DNA of 64,000 bases from Hydrogenophaga sp. SL48 (lineage in GTDB: Bacteria > Pseudomonadota > Gammaproteobacteria > Burkholderiales > Burkholderiaceae_C): positions 3,162,001-3,226,000 of the forward strand of contig NZ_CP063400.1 of assembly GCF_021729865.1 (NCBI RefSeq), in the 5' to 3' direction. Under the pieces are notes generated by a model. It had not been told where the DNA came from, made no database searches, and saw only the letters and a program-made list of their open reading frames with translations. Positions 26,051-34,913 of the stretch are shown here, piece by piece; the stretch's first letter is position 1, and each line of letters starts with the position of its first letter. Made by a program: the position numbers and the translations under genes.

Positions 26051-28049
26051 GGCGGGCCAGCAGTTGGGTGCGTGCGTGTTCGGTGGCGGTCACTTCGTTC
26101 GCGGGGATGTGGAAGTCGCGCTGGTAGTTGAAGGTGTGCACGATGGCCCCGAGCACGATGGCCGCGAACGATGCGATGGCCAGCGGCCACATGTGCCAGA
26201 TCAGCGCGAAGCCCCAGACCAGCGACAGCACCGAGAGCACCACACCGGCGCCGGTGTTCAGCGGCATGTGGATGGCCTTGAAGCCGCCGAGCGGGCGCTG
26301 GTAGCCGTGTTTCTTCATGTCCCACCAGGCGTCCACGCCGTGCACCACGGGCGTGAAGGCGAAGTTGTAGGGCGGCGGCGGCGACGAGGTCGCCCACTCC
26401 AGCGTGCGGCCGTCCCAGGGGTCGCCGCTGTGGTCACGCAGCTGCTCGCGCCGCAGGTAGCTGACCACCAGCTGGACCAGGAAGCTGCCAATGCCCAGGG
26501 CCACCAGGCCGGCGCCCACGGCGGCGATCACGAACCAGATCTGCAGCGAGGGGTCTTCGAAGTGGTTGGCGCGGCGCGTGATGCCCATCAGGCCCAGCAC
26601 GTACAGCGGCGTGAACGCGACCCAGAAGCCCACCAGCCAGAACCAGAACGAGCACTTGCCCCAGAACTCGTCGAGCTTGTAGCCGAAGGCCTTGGGGTAC
26701 CAGTAGTTGATGCCGGCCATGAGGCCGAACAGCACGCCGCCGATGATGACGTTGTGGAAGTGGGCGATCAGGAACAGGCTGTTGTGCAGCACGAAGTCGG
26801 CCGGTGGCACGGCCAGCAGCACGCCCGTCATGCCGCCGATGGCGAAGGTCACCATGAAGCCCACCGTCCACAGCATGGGCACGGTGAAGCGGATGCGGCC
26901 GCGGTACATGGTGAACAGCCAGTTGAAGATCTTGGCCCCGGTCGGGATCGAAATGATCATCGTGGTGATGCCGAAGAAGCTGTTCACGCTCGCGCCCGAG
27001 CCCATGGTGAAGAAGTGGTGCAGCCACACCAGGTACGAGAGGATGGTGATGCAGACCGTGGCGTAGACCATCGACGTGTAGCCGAACAGGCGCTTGCCGC
27101 TGAAGGTGGCGACCACCTCGGAGAAGATGCCGAAGGCCGGCAGGATCAGGATGTAGACCTCGGGGTGGCCCCAGATCCAGATCAGGTTCACGTAGAGCAT
27201 GGGGTTGCCGCCCAGCTCGTTGGTGAAGAAGTTGGTGCCGACGTAGCGGTCCAGGCTCATCAGCACCAGCGCGGCCGTGAGCACGGGGAACGAGGCCACG
27301 ATCAGCGCGTTGGTGCACAGCGAGGTCCAGACGAACACCGGCATCTTCATCAGGCCCATGCCGGGCGCGCGCATCTTGACGATGGTGACGAGCAGGTTGA
27401 TGCCCGAGAGCGTGGTGCCCACCCCCGCGATCTGCAGCGCCCAGATGTAGTAGTCCAGCCCCACCCCCGGGTTCTGGTTGCCCAGGTTGGACAGCGCGAG
27501 CCAGCCCGAGGTGGAGAACTCGCCCAGGAACAGCGACACCATCACCAGCACGGCGCCGGCGGTGGTCATCCAGAAGCTGAAGTTGTTGAGGAAGGGAAAG
27601 GCCACGTCGCGCGCGCCGATCTGCAGCGGCACGAGGTAGTTCATCAACCCGGTGACCAGCGGCATGGCCACGAAGAAGATCATGATCACGCCGTGGGCGG
27701 TGAAGACCTGGTCGTAGTGGTGCGGCGGCAGGTAGCCCAGGTTGTCGCCGAAGGCCATGGCCTGCTGCAGCCGCATCATGAGCGCGTCGGAGAAGCCGCG
27801 CAGCAGCATGACGATGCCCAGCACCATGTACATGATGCCGATCTTCTTGTGGTCGATGCTGCAGAACCAGTCGCGCCAGAGCGGGCCCCACAGGCGGTAG
27901 CGGGTCAGCAGGGCGAACACGCCCAGGCCGCCCAGCGCCACGGCCACGAAGGTCCACAGCAGGATGGGCTCGTGCGTCATCGGGATCGAGTCCCAGGTCA
28001 GGCGCCCGAGCAGCCAGTGGTTGGTCACAGGAGTTGAATCAGCAGACAT
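26043..28049 (-). CDS. cyoB: cytochrome o ubiquinol oxidase subunit I
   Basis: 668 residues, 15 predicted membrane helices, the full length for CyoB. Heme and copper ligands are visible in [10 protein letters not shown] (heme b His), [14 protein letters not shown] (CuB His and cross-linked Tyr), [11 protein letters not shown] (CuB His pair) and [10 protein letters not shown] (heme ligands). The ubiquinol-site residues known in E. coli are conserved: R84, D88, H111 and Q114. This makes it a quinol oxidase rather than a cytochrome c oxidase. It reduces O2 to water and pumps protons. 51 bp downstream of cyoA. Confidence 0.95.
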   Translation of the reverse strand: MSADSTPVTNHWLLGRLTWDSIPMTHEPILLWTFVAVALGGLGVFALLTRYRLWGPLWRDWFCSIDHKKIGIMYMVLGIVMLLRGFSDALMMRLQQAMAFGDNLGYLPPHHYDQVFTAHGVIMIFFVAMPLVTGLMNYLVPLQIGARDVAFPFLNNFSFWMTTAGAVLVMVSLFLGEFSTSGWLALSNLGNQNPGVGLDYYIWALQIAGVGTTLSGINLLVTIVKMRAPGMGLMKMPVFVWTSLCTNALIVASFPVLTAALVLMSLDRYVGTNFFTNELGGNPMLYVNLIWIWGHPEVYILILPAFGIFSEVVATFSGKRLFGYTSMVYATVCITILSYLVWLHHFFTMGSGASVNSFFGITTMIISIPTGAKIFNWLFTMYRGRIRFTVPMLWTVGFMVTFAIGGMTGVLLAVPPADFVLHNSLFLIAHFHNVIIGGVLFGLMAGINYWYPKAFGYKLDEFWGKCSFWFWLVGFWVAFTPLYVLGLMGITRRANHFEDPSLQIWFVIAAVGAGLVALGIGSFLVQLVVSYLRREQLRDHSGDPWDGRTLEWATSSPPPPYNFAFTPVVHGVDAWWDMKKHGYQRPLGGFKAIHMPLNTGAGVVLSVLSLVWGFALIWHMWPLAIASFAAIVLGAIVHTFNYQRDFHIPANEVTATEHARTQLLARHV

Positions 28050-28100
28050 TGGGGGTACAGGTGGTGGTCGGGTCGCAAGGGCCCATGGATCGGGCGGCGT

Positions 28101-29117
28101 TCAGCGGCGGGCGGTGAGGTCAAGCGAGGCGTCGGCGACGGTGCAGATGTCCTGCCGGGCGGCCAGCTCCAGCGCCCGCCCGCTGACGTGGGCACGCTGG
28201 CGCGCGGCGTCCTGCGCCATGACCTCGTGCATGCAGGCCTTGCCTTCTTCAACGCAGAGGTTCACCACGCGGTCGAACAGACCGTCCTCCACCGACGAAA
28301 AGCGCTCGACGGGGTGGCGCTCGCTGGGCCGGGCCAGCGCCAGGTACGACGCGCGGTTCAGCGCTGGGCCTTCGGCCTTGGCCCTGGCCACCCACTGGGC
28401 GAAGTCCTGCTCGCTCAGGCCGTGGAACTTGAAGGTCATGCCCGAAAAGCCCGAGCCGCTGTAGTGCGACGACATGCCCCGGTACACGCCGGGCTTGTTG
28501 ATGACGGCGTTCAGCTCGGTCTGCATGCCGGGCATGGTGTAGATCATGCCGGCCAGGTCGGGCACGTAGAACGCGTTCATGGTGGAGCTGGAGCTCAGCT
28601 TGAAGTGGATCGGGTGGTCCACCGGTGCGGCCAGTTCGTTGACGGTGGCGATGCCCAGCTCGGGCATCACGAACAGCCACTTCCAGTCCAGCGACACCAC
28701 CTCCACCACCAGCGGTTTCACGTTGGCGGGCAGGGCCTTGCCGGCCGAGATGCGGTCCAGCGGGCGGTAGGGGTCGAGCTTGTGGGTGCTGATCCAGGTG
28801 ATCGCGCCGAGCGCGATCACGATCATCAGCGGCGCGGCCCAGATCACCAGCTCCAGCTTGGTCGAGTGGTGCCAGTCGGGCGCGTAGTCGGTCTCGGCGT
28901 GCGGGCTGCCCTGGCGGTAGCGCCAGGCAAACAGCAGGGTCACGCCGATCACCGGCACGATGATCAGCAGCATCAGGACCGTGGCCACGATCACCAGGTT
29001 GCCCTGCTGGGCCGCCACGTCGCCGGCGGGGTTGAGCACGACCAGCTTGCTGCAGCCCGCCAGGAAACCGGCGAGCGTCAGCAAAGTGGCAAAACGAAAG
29101 AAGGTGGGGGTGCGCAT
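28101..29117 (-). CDS. cyoA: cytochrome o ubiquinol oxidase subunit II
   Basis: 338 residues. The signal sequence ends in a lipobox (GFLAGCSKL), so the protein is a lipoprotein, as in E. coli CyoA. Two membrane helices follow, then a cupredoxin-fold periplasmic domain that lacks the CuA cysteine ligands, as expected for a quinol oxidase (STMNAFYVPDLAGMIYTMPGMQTELN...). The C-terminus is extended by about 60 residues with two cysteines (NLCVEEGKACMHEV), an addition seen in beta-proteobacterial CyoA. First gene of cyoABCD-surf1-regBA. Confidence 0.94.
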   Translation of the reverse strand: MRTPTFFRFATLLTLAGFLAGCSKLVVLNPAGDVAAQQGNLVIVATVLMLLIIVPVIGVTLLFAWRYRQGSPHAETDYAPDWHHSTKLELVIWAAPLMIVIALGAITWISTHKLDPYRPLDRISAGKALPANVKPLVVEVVSLDWKWLFVMPELGIATVNELAAPVDHPIHFKLSSSSTMNAFYVPDLAGMIYTMPGMQTELNAVINKPGVYRGMSSHYSGSGFSGMTFKFHGLSEQDFAQWVARAKAEGPALNRASYLALARPSERHPVERFSSVEDGLFDRVVNLCVEEGKACMHEVMAQDAARQRAHVSGRALELAARQDICTVADASLDLTARR

Positions 29118-29207
29118 GCGGGCCTGAACAAGGTCTCGACAAACCGCCTCGGGTAAACCCCAGTGGCGGGACAGGCGGGAATTTAGCGGTGTTCGGCCGA
29201 AACATCG

Positions 29208-29226
29208 ATAGGACGTTTTGTCCTAT
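29208..29226. promoter_or_regulatory. palindromic operator candidate between cyoA and the MFS gene
   Basis: ATAGGAC and GTCCTAT form a perfect 7-bp inverted repeat around GTTTT. It lies 91 bp before the cyoA ATG and 81 bp before the MFS ATG, so it could control either. A further GATAGGCGTTCTCAAGATATA stretch downstream repeats the GATAGG half. The binding protein is unknown. Confidence 0.5.
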
Positions 29227-29306
29227 GTCAAAGCGCCAAAGTCAAAGTCACGATAGGCGTTCTCAAGATATATTGCCCTGCACAGGCCGCCACCCCGAGA
29301 GACACC

Positions 29307-30638
29307 ATGCCCAGCCACACCCTTGATCCCGCCGGTTCCGCCGCATTCCCCCCGCCCGTGCCCCCCACGCCCGCCGCCCACGAACGGGCCAGCCCCGGCG
29401 ACATCGCCGTGGGGGTGGTGATCGGACGGACCTCGGAATACTTCGACTTCTTCGTCTACGGCATCGCCTCGGTGCTGGTCTTTCCGGCGGTGTTTTTCCC
29501 GCACCTGAGCCGGCTCGACGGCACCCTCTTCGCCTTTGCCATCTTCGCGCTGGCCTTCGTCACCCGCCCCATCGGCACGGTGCTGTCGATGGCGGTGCAG
29601 CGCCGCTGGGGCCGCGCCACCAAGCTGACGATCGCCCTGTTCCTGCTGGGCACCTGCACGGCGGGCATCGCTTTCCTGCCCGGCCACGCCAGCCTGGGCG
29701 GTGTCGCCATCGCGTTGCTGGCCGTGTTGCGCCTGGGCCAGGGCCTGGCGCTGGGTGGCTCGTGGGACGGCCTGCCCTCGCTGCTGGCGCTGAACGCGCC
29801 CGAAAGCCGCCGGGGCTGGTACGCCATGCTGGGCCAGCTGGGCGCGCCGGTGGGTTTCATCCTCGCCAGCTCGCTGTTTGCCTACCTGTACAGCAGCCTG
29901 TCGCAGGCGGACTTTTTGTCCTGGGGCTGGCGCTACCCGTTCTTCGTGGCGTTCGCGATCAACGTGGTGGCGCTGTTCGCGCGCCTGCAGCTGGTGAGCG
30001 CCCATGAGCAGGACGGCCTGCTCGACCGGCAGGAGTTCGAACCGGTGTCCACCGCCGAGTTGCTGGGTTCGCAGGGCCACAACGTGTTCATCGGCGCCTT
30101 CGCCGCGCTGGCCAGCTACGCCCTGTTCCACATCGTCACGGTGTTCCCGCTGTCGTGGATCCACCTCTACGCGCAGCAGTCCATCACCGGGTTCCTGGGC
30201 ATCCAGATCGTTGGCGCCTTCCTGTGCGCCGGTGCCATCGTGGCCTCGGGCTGGCTGGCCGACCGTTACGGCCGCCGCCAGACGCTGGGCAGCCTGGCCG
30301 TGCTGATCGGCGTGTTCAGCGGTTTCGCCCCCACGCTGCTCAACGGCGGCGAAGTGGGCCAGGACCTGTTCATCCTGATCGGCTTCGTGCTGCTGGGCCT
30401 GTCCTACGGCCAGGCCTCGGGCACGGTCACGGCCAACTTCGCACCCCGCTTCCGCTACACCGGCGCGGCGCTCACCTCGGACCTGGCCTGGCTGTTCGGC
30501 GCCGCCTTCGCGCCGCTGGTGGCACTGGGCCTGTCGGCCCACTTCGGTCTGGGTTTCGTCAGCCTCTACCTGCTCTCGGGCGCGGCCTGCACGCTGGGCG
30601 CGCTGCGCCTGAACCGCTCGCTCGAATCCCGCGGCTGA
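29307..30638 (+). CDS. MFS transporter, metabolite:H+ symporter type
   Basis: 443 residues, 12 predicted membrane helices. VGVVIGRTSEYFDFFVYGIASVLVFPAVFFP at the N-terminus and FAFVTRPIG-like ALAFVTRPIGTVLSM are the helix 1-3 signatures of the metabolite:H+ symporter subfamily, and RLGQGLALGGSWDGLPSLLA is the helix 4-5 loop motif. Such carriers import organic acids or osmolytes; the substrate cannot be deduced. Divergent from the cyo operon. Confidence 0.88.
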   Translation: MPSHTLDPAGSAAFPPPVPPTPAAHERASPGDIAVGVVIGRTSEYFDFFVYGIASVLVFPAVFFPHLSRLDGTLFAFAIFALAFVTRPIGTVLSMAVQRRWGRATKLTIALFLLGTCTAGIAFLPGHASLGGVAIALLAVLRLGQGLALGGSWDGLPSLLALNAPESRRGWYAMLGQLGAPVGFILASSLFAYLYSSLSQADFLSWGWRYPFFVAFAINVVALFARLQLVSAHEQDGLLDRQEFEPVSTAELLGSQGHNVFIGAFAALASYALFHIVTVFPLSWIHLYAQQSITGFLGIQIVGAFLCAGAIVASGWLADRYGRRQTLGSLAVLIGVFSGFAPTLLNGGEVGQDLFILIGFVLLGLSYGQASGTVTANFAPRFRYTGAALTSDLAWLFGAAFAPLVALGLSAHFGLGFVSLYLLSGAACTLGALRLNRSLESRG

Positions 30639-30642
30639 ACCG

Positions 30643-30664
30643 CAGCGGCCCGGGCGGGCCGCTG
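30643..30664. terminator. bidirectional hairpin between MFS gene and soxB
   Basis: CAGCGGCCC and GGGCCGCTG form a perfect 9-bp stem with a 4-base loop in the 30-bp space between two convergent genes. There is no clear T-run, so termination may be weak or factor-assisted. Confidence 0.55.
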
Positions 30665-30668
30665 TCGG

Positions 30669-32393
30669 TCACAGCACCATGCCGGGGTTGCCCTGCATGC
30701 CCACCAGCTTGGGTGTGTTGATCTTGCGCGGCGCGATGGTCTTGTGGTTCTTGAAGTAGGCCTCCATCACGTCCCAGATCGGCTCGCCCTTGGCGCCCTC
30801 GGCCACCGGCGCCCAGCCGGCCACCTTGTAGGTCTTGCCCGCTTCGATGGCCTTGCCTTTGAGCGTCATGTTGCTGATGCGCTTGCCCGAGCCGGCGTTC
30901 GGGTCGCAGGTGTAGGCCAGGCCGCCCACGCGCACCATGTCGCCGCCCTGCTGGTAGTAGGGGTCGGGGTTGAACAGGTTGTCGCAGACGTCTTCGAGCA
31001 CGGTCTTGATGGTCTCGCCGCTCATCTCGGTCAGCGTGCTGGTCGGGTAGGTGATGGCCACCTGGTCCATCATGAGTTCGCGCGTGATGCTCTGGCCCGG
31101 CAGGATGGTCGTGCCCCAGCGGAAGCCCGGCGAGAAGGCCATGTCGGCGCCCTTCACCTCCATCAGCGCGTCGACGATGAGCTGGTCCCACGAACCATTG
31201 AAGTTGCCACGGCGGTAGAGCAAGCCTTCTGAAACGGCGAGCTTCTCGTCCAGCTTGGCCTTGTAGGGCGCGCGCACCTTGTCGAGGTAGGCCTGCATCT
31301 CGGCGTCGGCGGGCAGCAGATTGGCGAACACGGGCAGCAGCTTGTAGCGGAAGTCCTGCACCTTGCCGCCGCGCACGTCGAAGTCGAGCACACCGAGGAA
31401 CTTGCTGTTGGAGCCGGCGTTGGTCACCAGGGTCTGGCCCTTGGCGTTCTTCACCACGATGGGCGCGGGCATGCCGTCGTGCGTGTGGCCACCGAGGATG
31501 GCGTCGATGCCGGTCACGCGCGAGGCCATCTTGATGTCCACGTCCATGCCGTTGTGCGAGAGCACGACGACGGCCTGCGCGCCCTTGCCGCGCGCCTCGT
31601 CCACCATCTTCTGCATGTTCTCGTCCTGGATACCGAAGGTCCAGTTCGGCACCATGTAGCCCGGGTTGGCGATGGGCGTGTAGGGAAAGGCCTGGCCGAT
31701 CACCGCCACGGGCACGCCGTTCATTTCCTTGATGACGTAGGGCTTGAACACGGGGTCGCCGAAGTCGTTGGTCTTGACGTTCTGCGCCAGGAAGTCGAGC
31801 TTCCCGCCAAAGTCCTTCTCGATGATTTCCTGCACCCGCTTCTCGCCCAGGGTGAATTCCCAGTGCGGGCACATGGCGTTCACGCCCAGCAGCTTGCAGG
31901 CGTCGACCATGTCCTGGCCGTTGGTCCACAGCGCGGTGGCGCTGCCCTGCCAGGTGTCGCCACCGTCGAGCAGCAGGGCGTTGGGGCGGCTGGCCTTGAG
32001 CAGCTTGACCAGCGTGGCGAGGTGGGCGAAGCCGCCGACCTTGCCATAGGTCTTGGCGGCCTTCTCGAAGTTGAGGTAGGTGAAGGCGTGCGCTTCGGGT
32101 GTGCCGGGGCGGATGTTGAAGTGCTTGAGCAGCTGCTCGCCCACGATGTGCGGCGGGCGGCCCACGGCCTCTGCCACACCAAGGTTCACATTGGGCTCGC
32201 GGAAGTGGATGGGCATCAGCTGCGCATGGCAGTCGGTGAAGTGCAGGAAGCTGACGTTGCCGAACTTGGGCAGGTCGTACATCTTCAGGGCCGCACCCGG
32301 CTGGCCGGCGAGCACGTCCTGGTGGTTCAGGGCCATGCCGCCCGCGCTGGCGACGGCAAGCACCTGCATGAATTCACGGCGGCTGAAGCTCAT
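30669..32393 (-). CDS. soxB: thiosulfohydrolase SoxB
   Basis: 574 residues, periplasmic dimanganese enzyme of the Sox multienzyme system. It hydrolyses the terminal sulfone of cysteine-bound thiosulfate on SoxYZ, releasing sulfate. A Tat leader is present (MSFSRREFMQVLAVASAGG). Metallophosphatase/5'-nucleotidase motifs are HFTDCHAQLMP, LLLDGGDTWQGS, VVVLSHNGMDVD and ILGGHTHDG. The start at 32393 is preferred to the ATG two codons earlier because aagga lies 6 bp before it. Last gene of the sox transcript; two stacked hairpins separate it from soxX. Confidence 0.96.
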   Translation of the reverse strand: MSFSRREFMQVLAVASAGGMALNHQDVLAGQPGAALKMYDLPKFGNVSFLHFTDCHAQLMPIHFREPNVNLGVAEAVGRPPHIVGEQLLKHFNIRPGTPEAHAFTYLNFEKAAKTYGKVGGFAHLATLVKLLKASRPNALLLDGGDTWQGSATALWTNGQDMVDACKLLGVNAMCPHWEFTLGEKRVQEIIEKDFGGKLDFLAQNVKTNDFGDPVFKPYVIKEMNGVPVAVIGQAFPYTPIANPGYMVPNWTFGIQDENMQKMVDEARGKGAQAVVVLSHNGMDVDIKMASRVTGIDAILGGHTHDGMPAPIVVKNAKGQTLVTNAGSNSKFLGVLDFDVRGGKVQDFRYKLLPVFANLLPADAEMQAYLDKVRAPYKAKLDEKLAVSEGLLYRRGNFNGSWDQLIVDALMEVKGADMAFSPGFRWGTTILPGQSITRELMMDQVAITYPTSTLTEMSGETIKTVLEDVCDNLFNPDPYYQQGGDMVRVGGLAYTCDPNAGSGKRISNMTLKGKAIEAGKTYKVAGWAPVAEGAKGEPIWDVMEAYFKNHKTIAPRKINTPKLVGMQGNPGMVL

Positions 32394-32426
32394 AAACATT
32401 CCTTTTCAATTGATCGCTGATATTTG

Positions 32427-32479
32427 CGGCAAATTTTTTTGCCGGAGGGCCTGCGCGGGTGTGGACACCCGCGCAGGCC
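32427..32479 (-). terminator. tandem hairpins between soxX and soxB
   Basis: The first stem read from soxX has perfect 15-bp arms (32448-32462 with 32465-32479, 2-base spacer). The second is CGGCAAA/TTTGCCG (32427-32433 with 32438-32444). No T-run follows the large stem on the minus strand, so it is more likely a processing or 3'-end protection element that sets the soxX:soxB ratio than a full terminator. Confidence 0.6.
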
Positions 32480-32485
32480 ACGCAC

Positions 32486-33136
32486 TTACTGATTGACTGG
32501 TGACTTGGGGTCCAGCAACAGCGCCATCACGTGCTGGATCTGCTGCTCGGTCAGGATGCCCTTGTGCCCGGCGCGAGGCATCTGCGAACAGGCGTTGTAG
32601 GCGCGCGAGTTCCAGAGCTTGCCCCAGGTGTACTCCACGACGGGCTTGGCCGCGGCGCTGGCCGGGTCGGTCACGCCGCGCAGCTTGCCGTAGTTGTAGA
32701 GGCTGGGGCCGAGGTTGCCGAAGGAGATTTCCTTCTTGTCCATCTGGTGGCAGTTGTAGCAATTGCCGCCATTCGCATCACCGGCCTTGTCGGTCCAGGT
32801 CAGGCCGCGACCGCTCTGGGCGATCTTCTCGCCCTCTTTCCAGTCGCCGAGGAACTTGCCGTCGCTGGGCATCTTCACGGTCTTGAGCTCGGCCGCTTCG
32901 ATGGCCTTGGCGGTCTTCTCGTCCAGTGGCTTGCCGGCCACGTCGGCGGCGCTGCACAGGCGGTTGGCTTCGTCCTGCTTGAGGTACGCCAGCGTGGCGA
33001 TGCCGTTGGGCTGGAACGAGGCGGCCACCACGTCGGCGTGCGCCTTGTCGGGGTCGACCCCACCGATGCCGGTGGTGCACGCACTCAGGGCGATGGCGGC
33101 CAGGGGAAACAGGGCAAAAGCGAAGGTTTTTTTCAT
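32486..33136 (-). CDS. soxX: sulfur oxidation c-type cytochrome SoxX
   Basis: 216 residues, one heme site (NCYNCHQM). The N-terminus is a signal peptide with a lipobox-like LSACTTG. The region after the heme (FGNLGPSLYNYG...) and the C-terminal MPRAGHKGILTEQQIQHVMALLLDP, with the distal methionine, match SoxX. It pairs with SoxA to form the cytochrome that joins thiosulfate oxidatively to SoxY. The family length is variable; this is a longer form with an N-terminal helical extension. 17 bp after soxA. Confidence 0.93.
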   Translation of the reverse strand: MKKTFAFALFPLAAIALSACTTGIGGVDPDKAHADVVAASFQPNGIATLAYLKQDEANRLCSAADVAGKPLDEKTAKAIEAAELKTVKMPSDGKFLGDWKEGEKIAQSGRGLTWTDKAGDANGGNCYNCHQMDKKEISFGNLGPSLYNYGKLRGVTDPASAAAKPVVEYTWGKLWNSRAYNACSQMPRAGHKGILTEQQIQHVMALLLDPKSPVNQ

Positions 33137-33153
33137 GGGGTTTCTCCTGCGGA

Positions 33154-33975
33154 TCAGCGCTTGATGGCCGGCACGACAGACTCGGCGCCCTTGGCGTTGA
33201 CGCCCATGTACACCTGCAGTGCGATGGTGGCGTCGCTGCCGAACTTGGGCTCGGGGAAGCGCTGCTGGCGGTAGCAGTCGTTCAGGCGCTTCTGCATGGT
33301 CCACATCTGCGAGTTCGACACGCGGTAGGCCGGCCAGGCCGCCACGCCCACGCCGTCGCCCGGGTTCTTGGTCAGGTTGGGCAGCTCCTGCAGGCGGATG
33401 CGGCCACCGTCGACGCCGTGGCAGGACGAGCAGGCGAAGTCGTGCGGGCCACCGCGCTGGAAGAACAGGCGTTTGCCCACGTCGTACATGGTCTTTTCCT
33501 GCTCGGTGCTGTGGGGCAGGTTGAAGCGCAGTCCCTTGGACGTGGCGGAGACATAGGTGGTCAGGGCCACGAGGTTCGCGCCCTCCCCTTTGCCGATCGA
33601 GGGGGCGGCCTTGTAGAGCTCGGCTTCATTGAACCCCTGCAGCGTCACCATGCAGTGGATGAGGCGCGTTTCCAGGTCCATCACCTTGCCGGTGTCCTTG
33701 AAGAAGCGGGGCAGCTCGACAAAGGCGCCTTTGACCACACCCGGGCCCTTGCCCAGATCACACTGCTCCATCGAGGCGCTCTTGGGGCCACGCTTCTGCT
33801 TCCAGAGTTCTTCGCCCTTCATGTCGAACAGGTCGGCCGGGTTGCCGTCCTGCAGCATCTCGCGGTACTTGTTGATGCCGTCGATGGCGGCGTTGCCTTG
33901 CGCCGACACGGCGCCCGCTGCCAGCCCCAGCGTGACGGCCGCGAGCGTGCGGCGGTAAACCTCGTTCTGTTTCAT
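33154..33975 (-). CDS. soxA: L-cysteine S-thiosulfotransferase SoxA
   Basis: 273 residues with a signal peptide ending AVSAQ. One CxxCH heme motif remains (FACSSCHGVDGG). The position of the ancestral first heme holds only cysteines (MEQCDLG and LIHCMV) that can form a disulfide, as in single-heme SoxA. The active-site cysteine is in LNDCYRQQR, where the ligand becomes a cysteine persulfide. SoxAX catalyses formation of the SoxY-thiosulfate bond in the periplasm. It lies behind a terminator-like hairpin after soxZ. Confidence 0.95.
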   Translation of the reverse strand: MKQNEVYRRTLAAVTLGLAAGAVSAQGNAAIDGINKYREMLQDGNPADLFDMKGEELWKQKRGPKSASMEQCDLGKGPGVVKGAFVELPRFFKDTGKVMDLETRLIHCMVTLQGFNEAELYKAAPSIGKGEGANLVALTTYVSATSKGLRFNLPHSTEQEKTMYDVGKRLFFQRGGPHDFACSSCHGVDGGRIRLQELPNLTKNPGDGVGVAAWPAYRVSNSQMWTMQKRLNDCYRQQRFPEPKFGSDATIALQVYMGVNAKGAESVVPAIKR

Positions 33976-33998
33976 CTGGAAGTCTCCTTGTTGTGCAG

Positions 33999-34039
33999 TG
34001 AAAAAATCAAAACGGCCAGCGACTTGCGTGGCTGGCCGT
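33999..34039 (-). terminator. intrinsic terminator or attenuator between soxZ and soxA
   Basis: On the minus strand ACGGCCAGC and GCTGGCCGT (34031-34039 and 34012-34020) form a 9-bp stem with a 10-base loop, followed directly by TTTTGATTTTTTC. This is a good rho-independent terminator inside the sox gene series, so soxA-X-B may be transcribed less than soxYZ. Confidence 0.75.
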
Positions 34040-34059
34040 CCAACGCCAACGAGGCCTGG

Positions 34060-34371
34060 TCAGGCGATGGCGGCTTCGTCGGTGCGGGAATCGCCCTTGC
34101 TGTCGGTCCACTTCACGACGATCTTGTCGCCCTTGGCGCCGCCCTTGAACTTGAAGGACAGAAAGGGATTCTGCGACACGGAGCCGCTGAAGATGGCCTT
34201 GAGCACGGTTTTGCCGTTGCTGGTGGCCTCGACGTCGCGGATGAAGTGGGCGGGGATGAGGGCGCCGGCCGCGTCTTTGCGGGTACCGGGTTCCATGACG
34301 TGCGACATGAGCACACGGACGGTGGTTTCGTCGCCAGCGAGGGCGGCACGGATGCGCATCGGATCAGCCAT
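34060..34371 (-). CDS. soxZ: thiosulfate oxidation carrier complex protein SoxZ
   Basis: 103 residues, the normal length, immunoglobulin-like fold. MADPMRIRAALAGDETTVRVLMSHVMEPG at the start and FIRDVEATSNGKTVLKAIFSGSVSQNPFLSFKF are conserved SoxZ blocks. It forms the SoxYZ heterodimer that carries sulfur intermediates between the Sox enzymes in the periplasm. It has no signal peptide and is exported with SoxY. 56 bp after soxY. Confidence 0.95.
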   Translation of the reverse strand: MADPMRIRAALAGDETTVRVLMSHVMEPGTRKDAAGALIPAHFIRDVEATSNGKTVLKAIFSGSVSQNPFLSFKFKGGAKGDKIVVKWTDSKGDSRTDEAAIA

Positions 34372-34427
34372 GAGGGACTCCTGTCAATTCAAAAAAGATG
34401 TGGGATGGAACGGTGGGGTATGGGCGA

Positions 34428-34883
34428 TCAGCCGCCGCAACCACCCAGCGTCACTTTGGTTTCCTTGGACGCCGAGAACAGCTTGCCGTCAGCCTTGACC
34501 ACGGCCACCACGTTGGTGCTCTGGCCCATCTTCAGGCGGGTCTGCACGTCGGCGGCGGTGCCGGCGGGGATGAAGAAGGCGCACGACAGCGGGGTCGGGT
34601 TCTTCTCGACGATCAGGTACATCTCGGTGGTGTTGGCGAGCTTGCTGGTGGCGCCCACGGGCACCACGGCGCCGTTCTCGGCGATGTCGGGGGAGACCAC
34701 CGACACCTGGTCACTGGTGGCGGGGGTGCCACCGATGGCCTTCAAGGCGTCTTCCAGGGTCTTGACCTGGAAACTGGCGTTGTCCACGGCGGCCTGGGCC
34801 TGGCTCTGGGTCACGAGACCCAGGGCGATCAGCGAGGCAAATGCGCCGGTGGACTGGAGGGCTTGGCGACGGGTCTGGTTCAT
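34428..34883 (-). CDS. soxY: thiosulfate oxidation carrier protein SoxY
   Basis: 151 residues with a Tat-type leader (MNQTRRQALQSTGAFASLIA). The chain ends in the flexible sulfur-carrying arm GGCGG, whose cysteine binds thiosulfate and later intermediates. SoxY-type body: ISP-like VSVVSPDIAENGAVVPV and FFIPAGTAADVQTRLKMGQST. Partner of SoxZ. Confidence 0.95.
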   Translation of the reverse strand: MNQTRRQALQSTGAFASLIALGLVTQSQAQAAVDNASFQVKTLEDALKAIGGTPATSDQVSVVSPDIAENGAVVPVGATSKLANTTEMYLIVEKNPTPLSCAFFIPAGTAADVQTRLKMGQSTNVVAVVKADGKLFSASKETKVTLGGCGG

Positions 34884-34913
34884 GTCGAACTCCTGAAAAA
34901 AAGTGGGAAAAGT

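Noticed and set aside
26031..28037. Open frame of about 670 codons on the plus strand opposite cyoB
   Set aside because: Shadow of subunit I; extremely His/Gln/Gly-rich with no hydrophobic or domain pattern.
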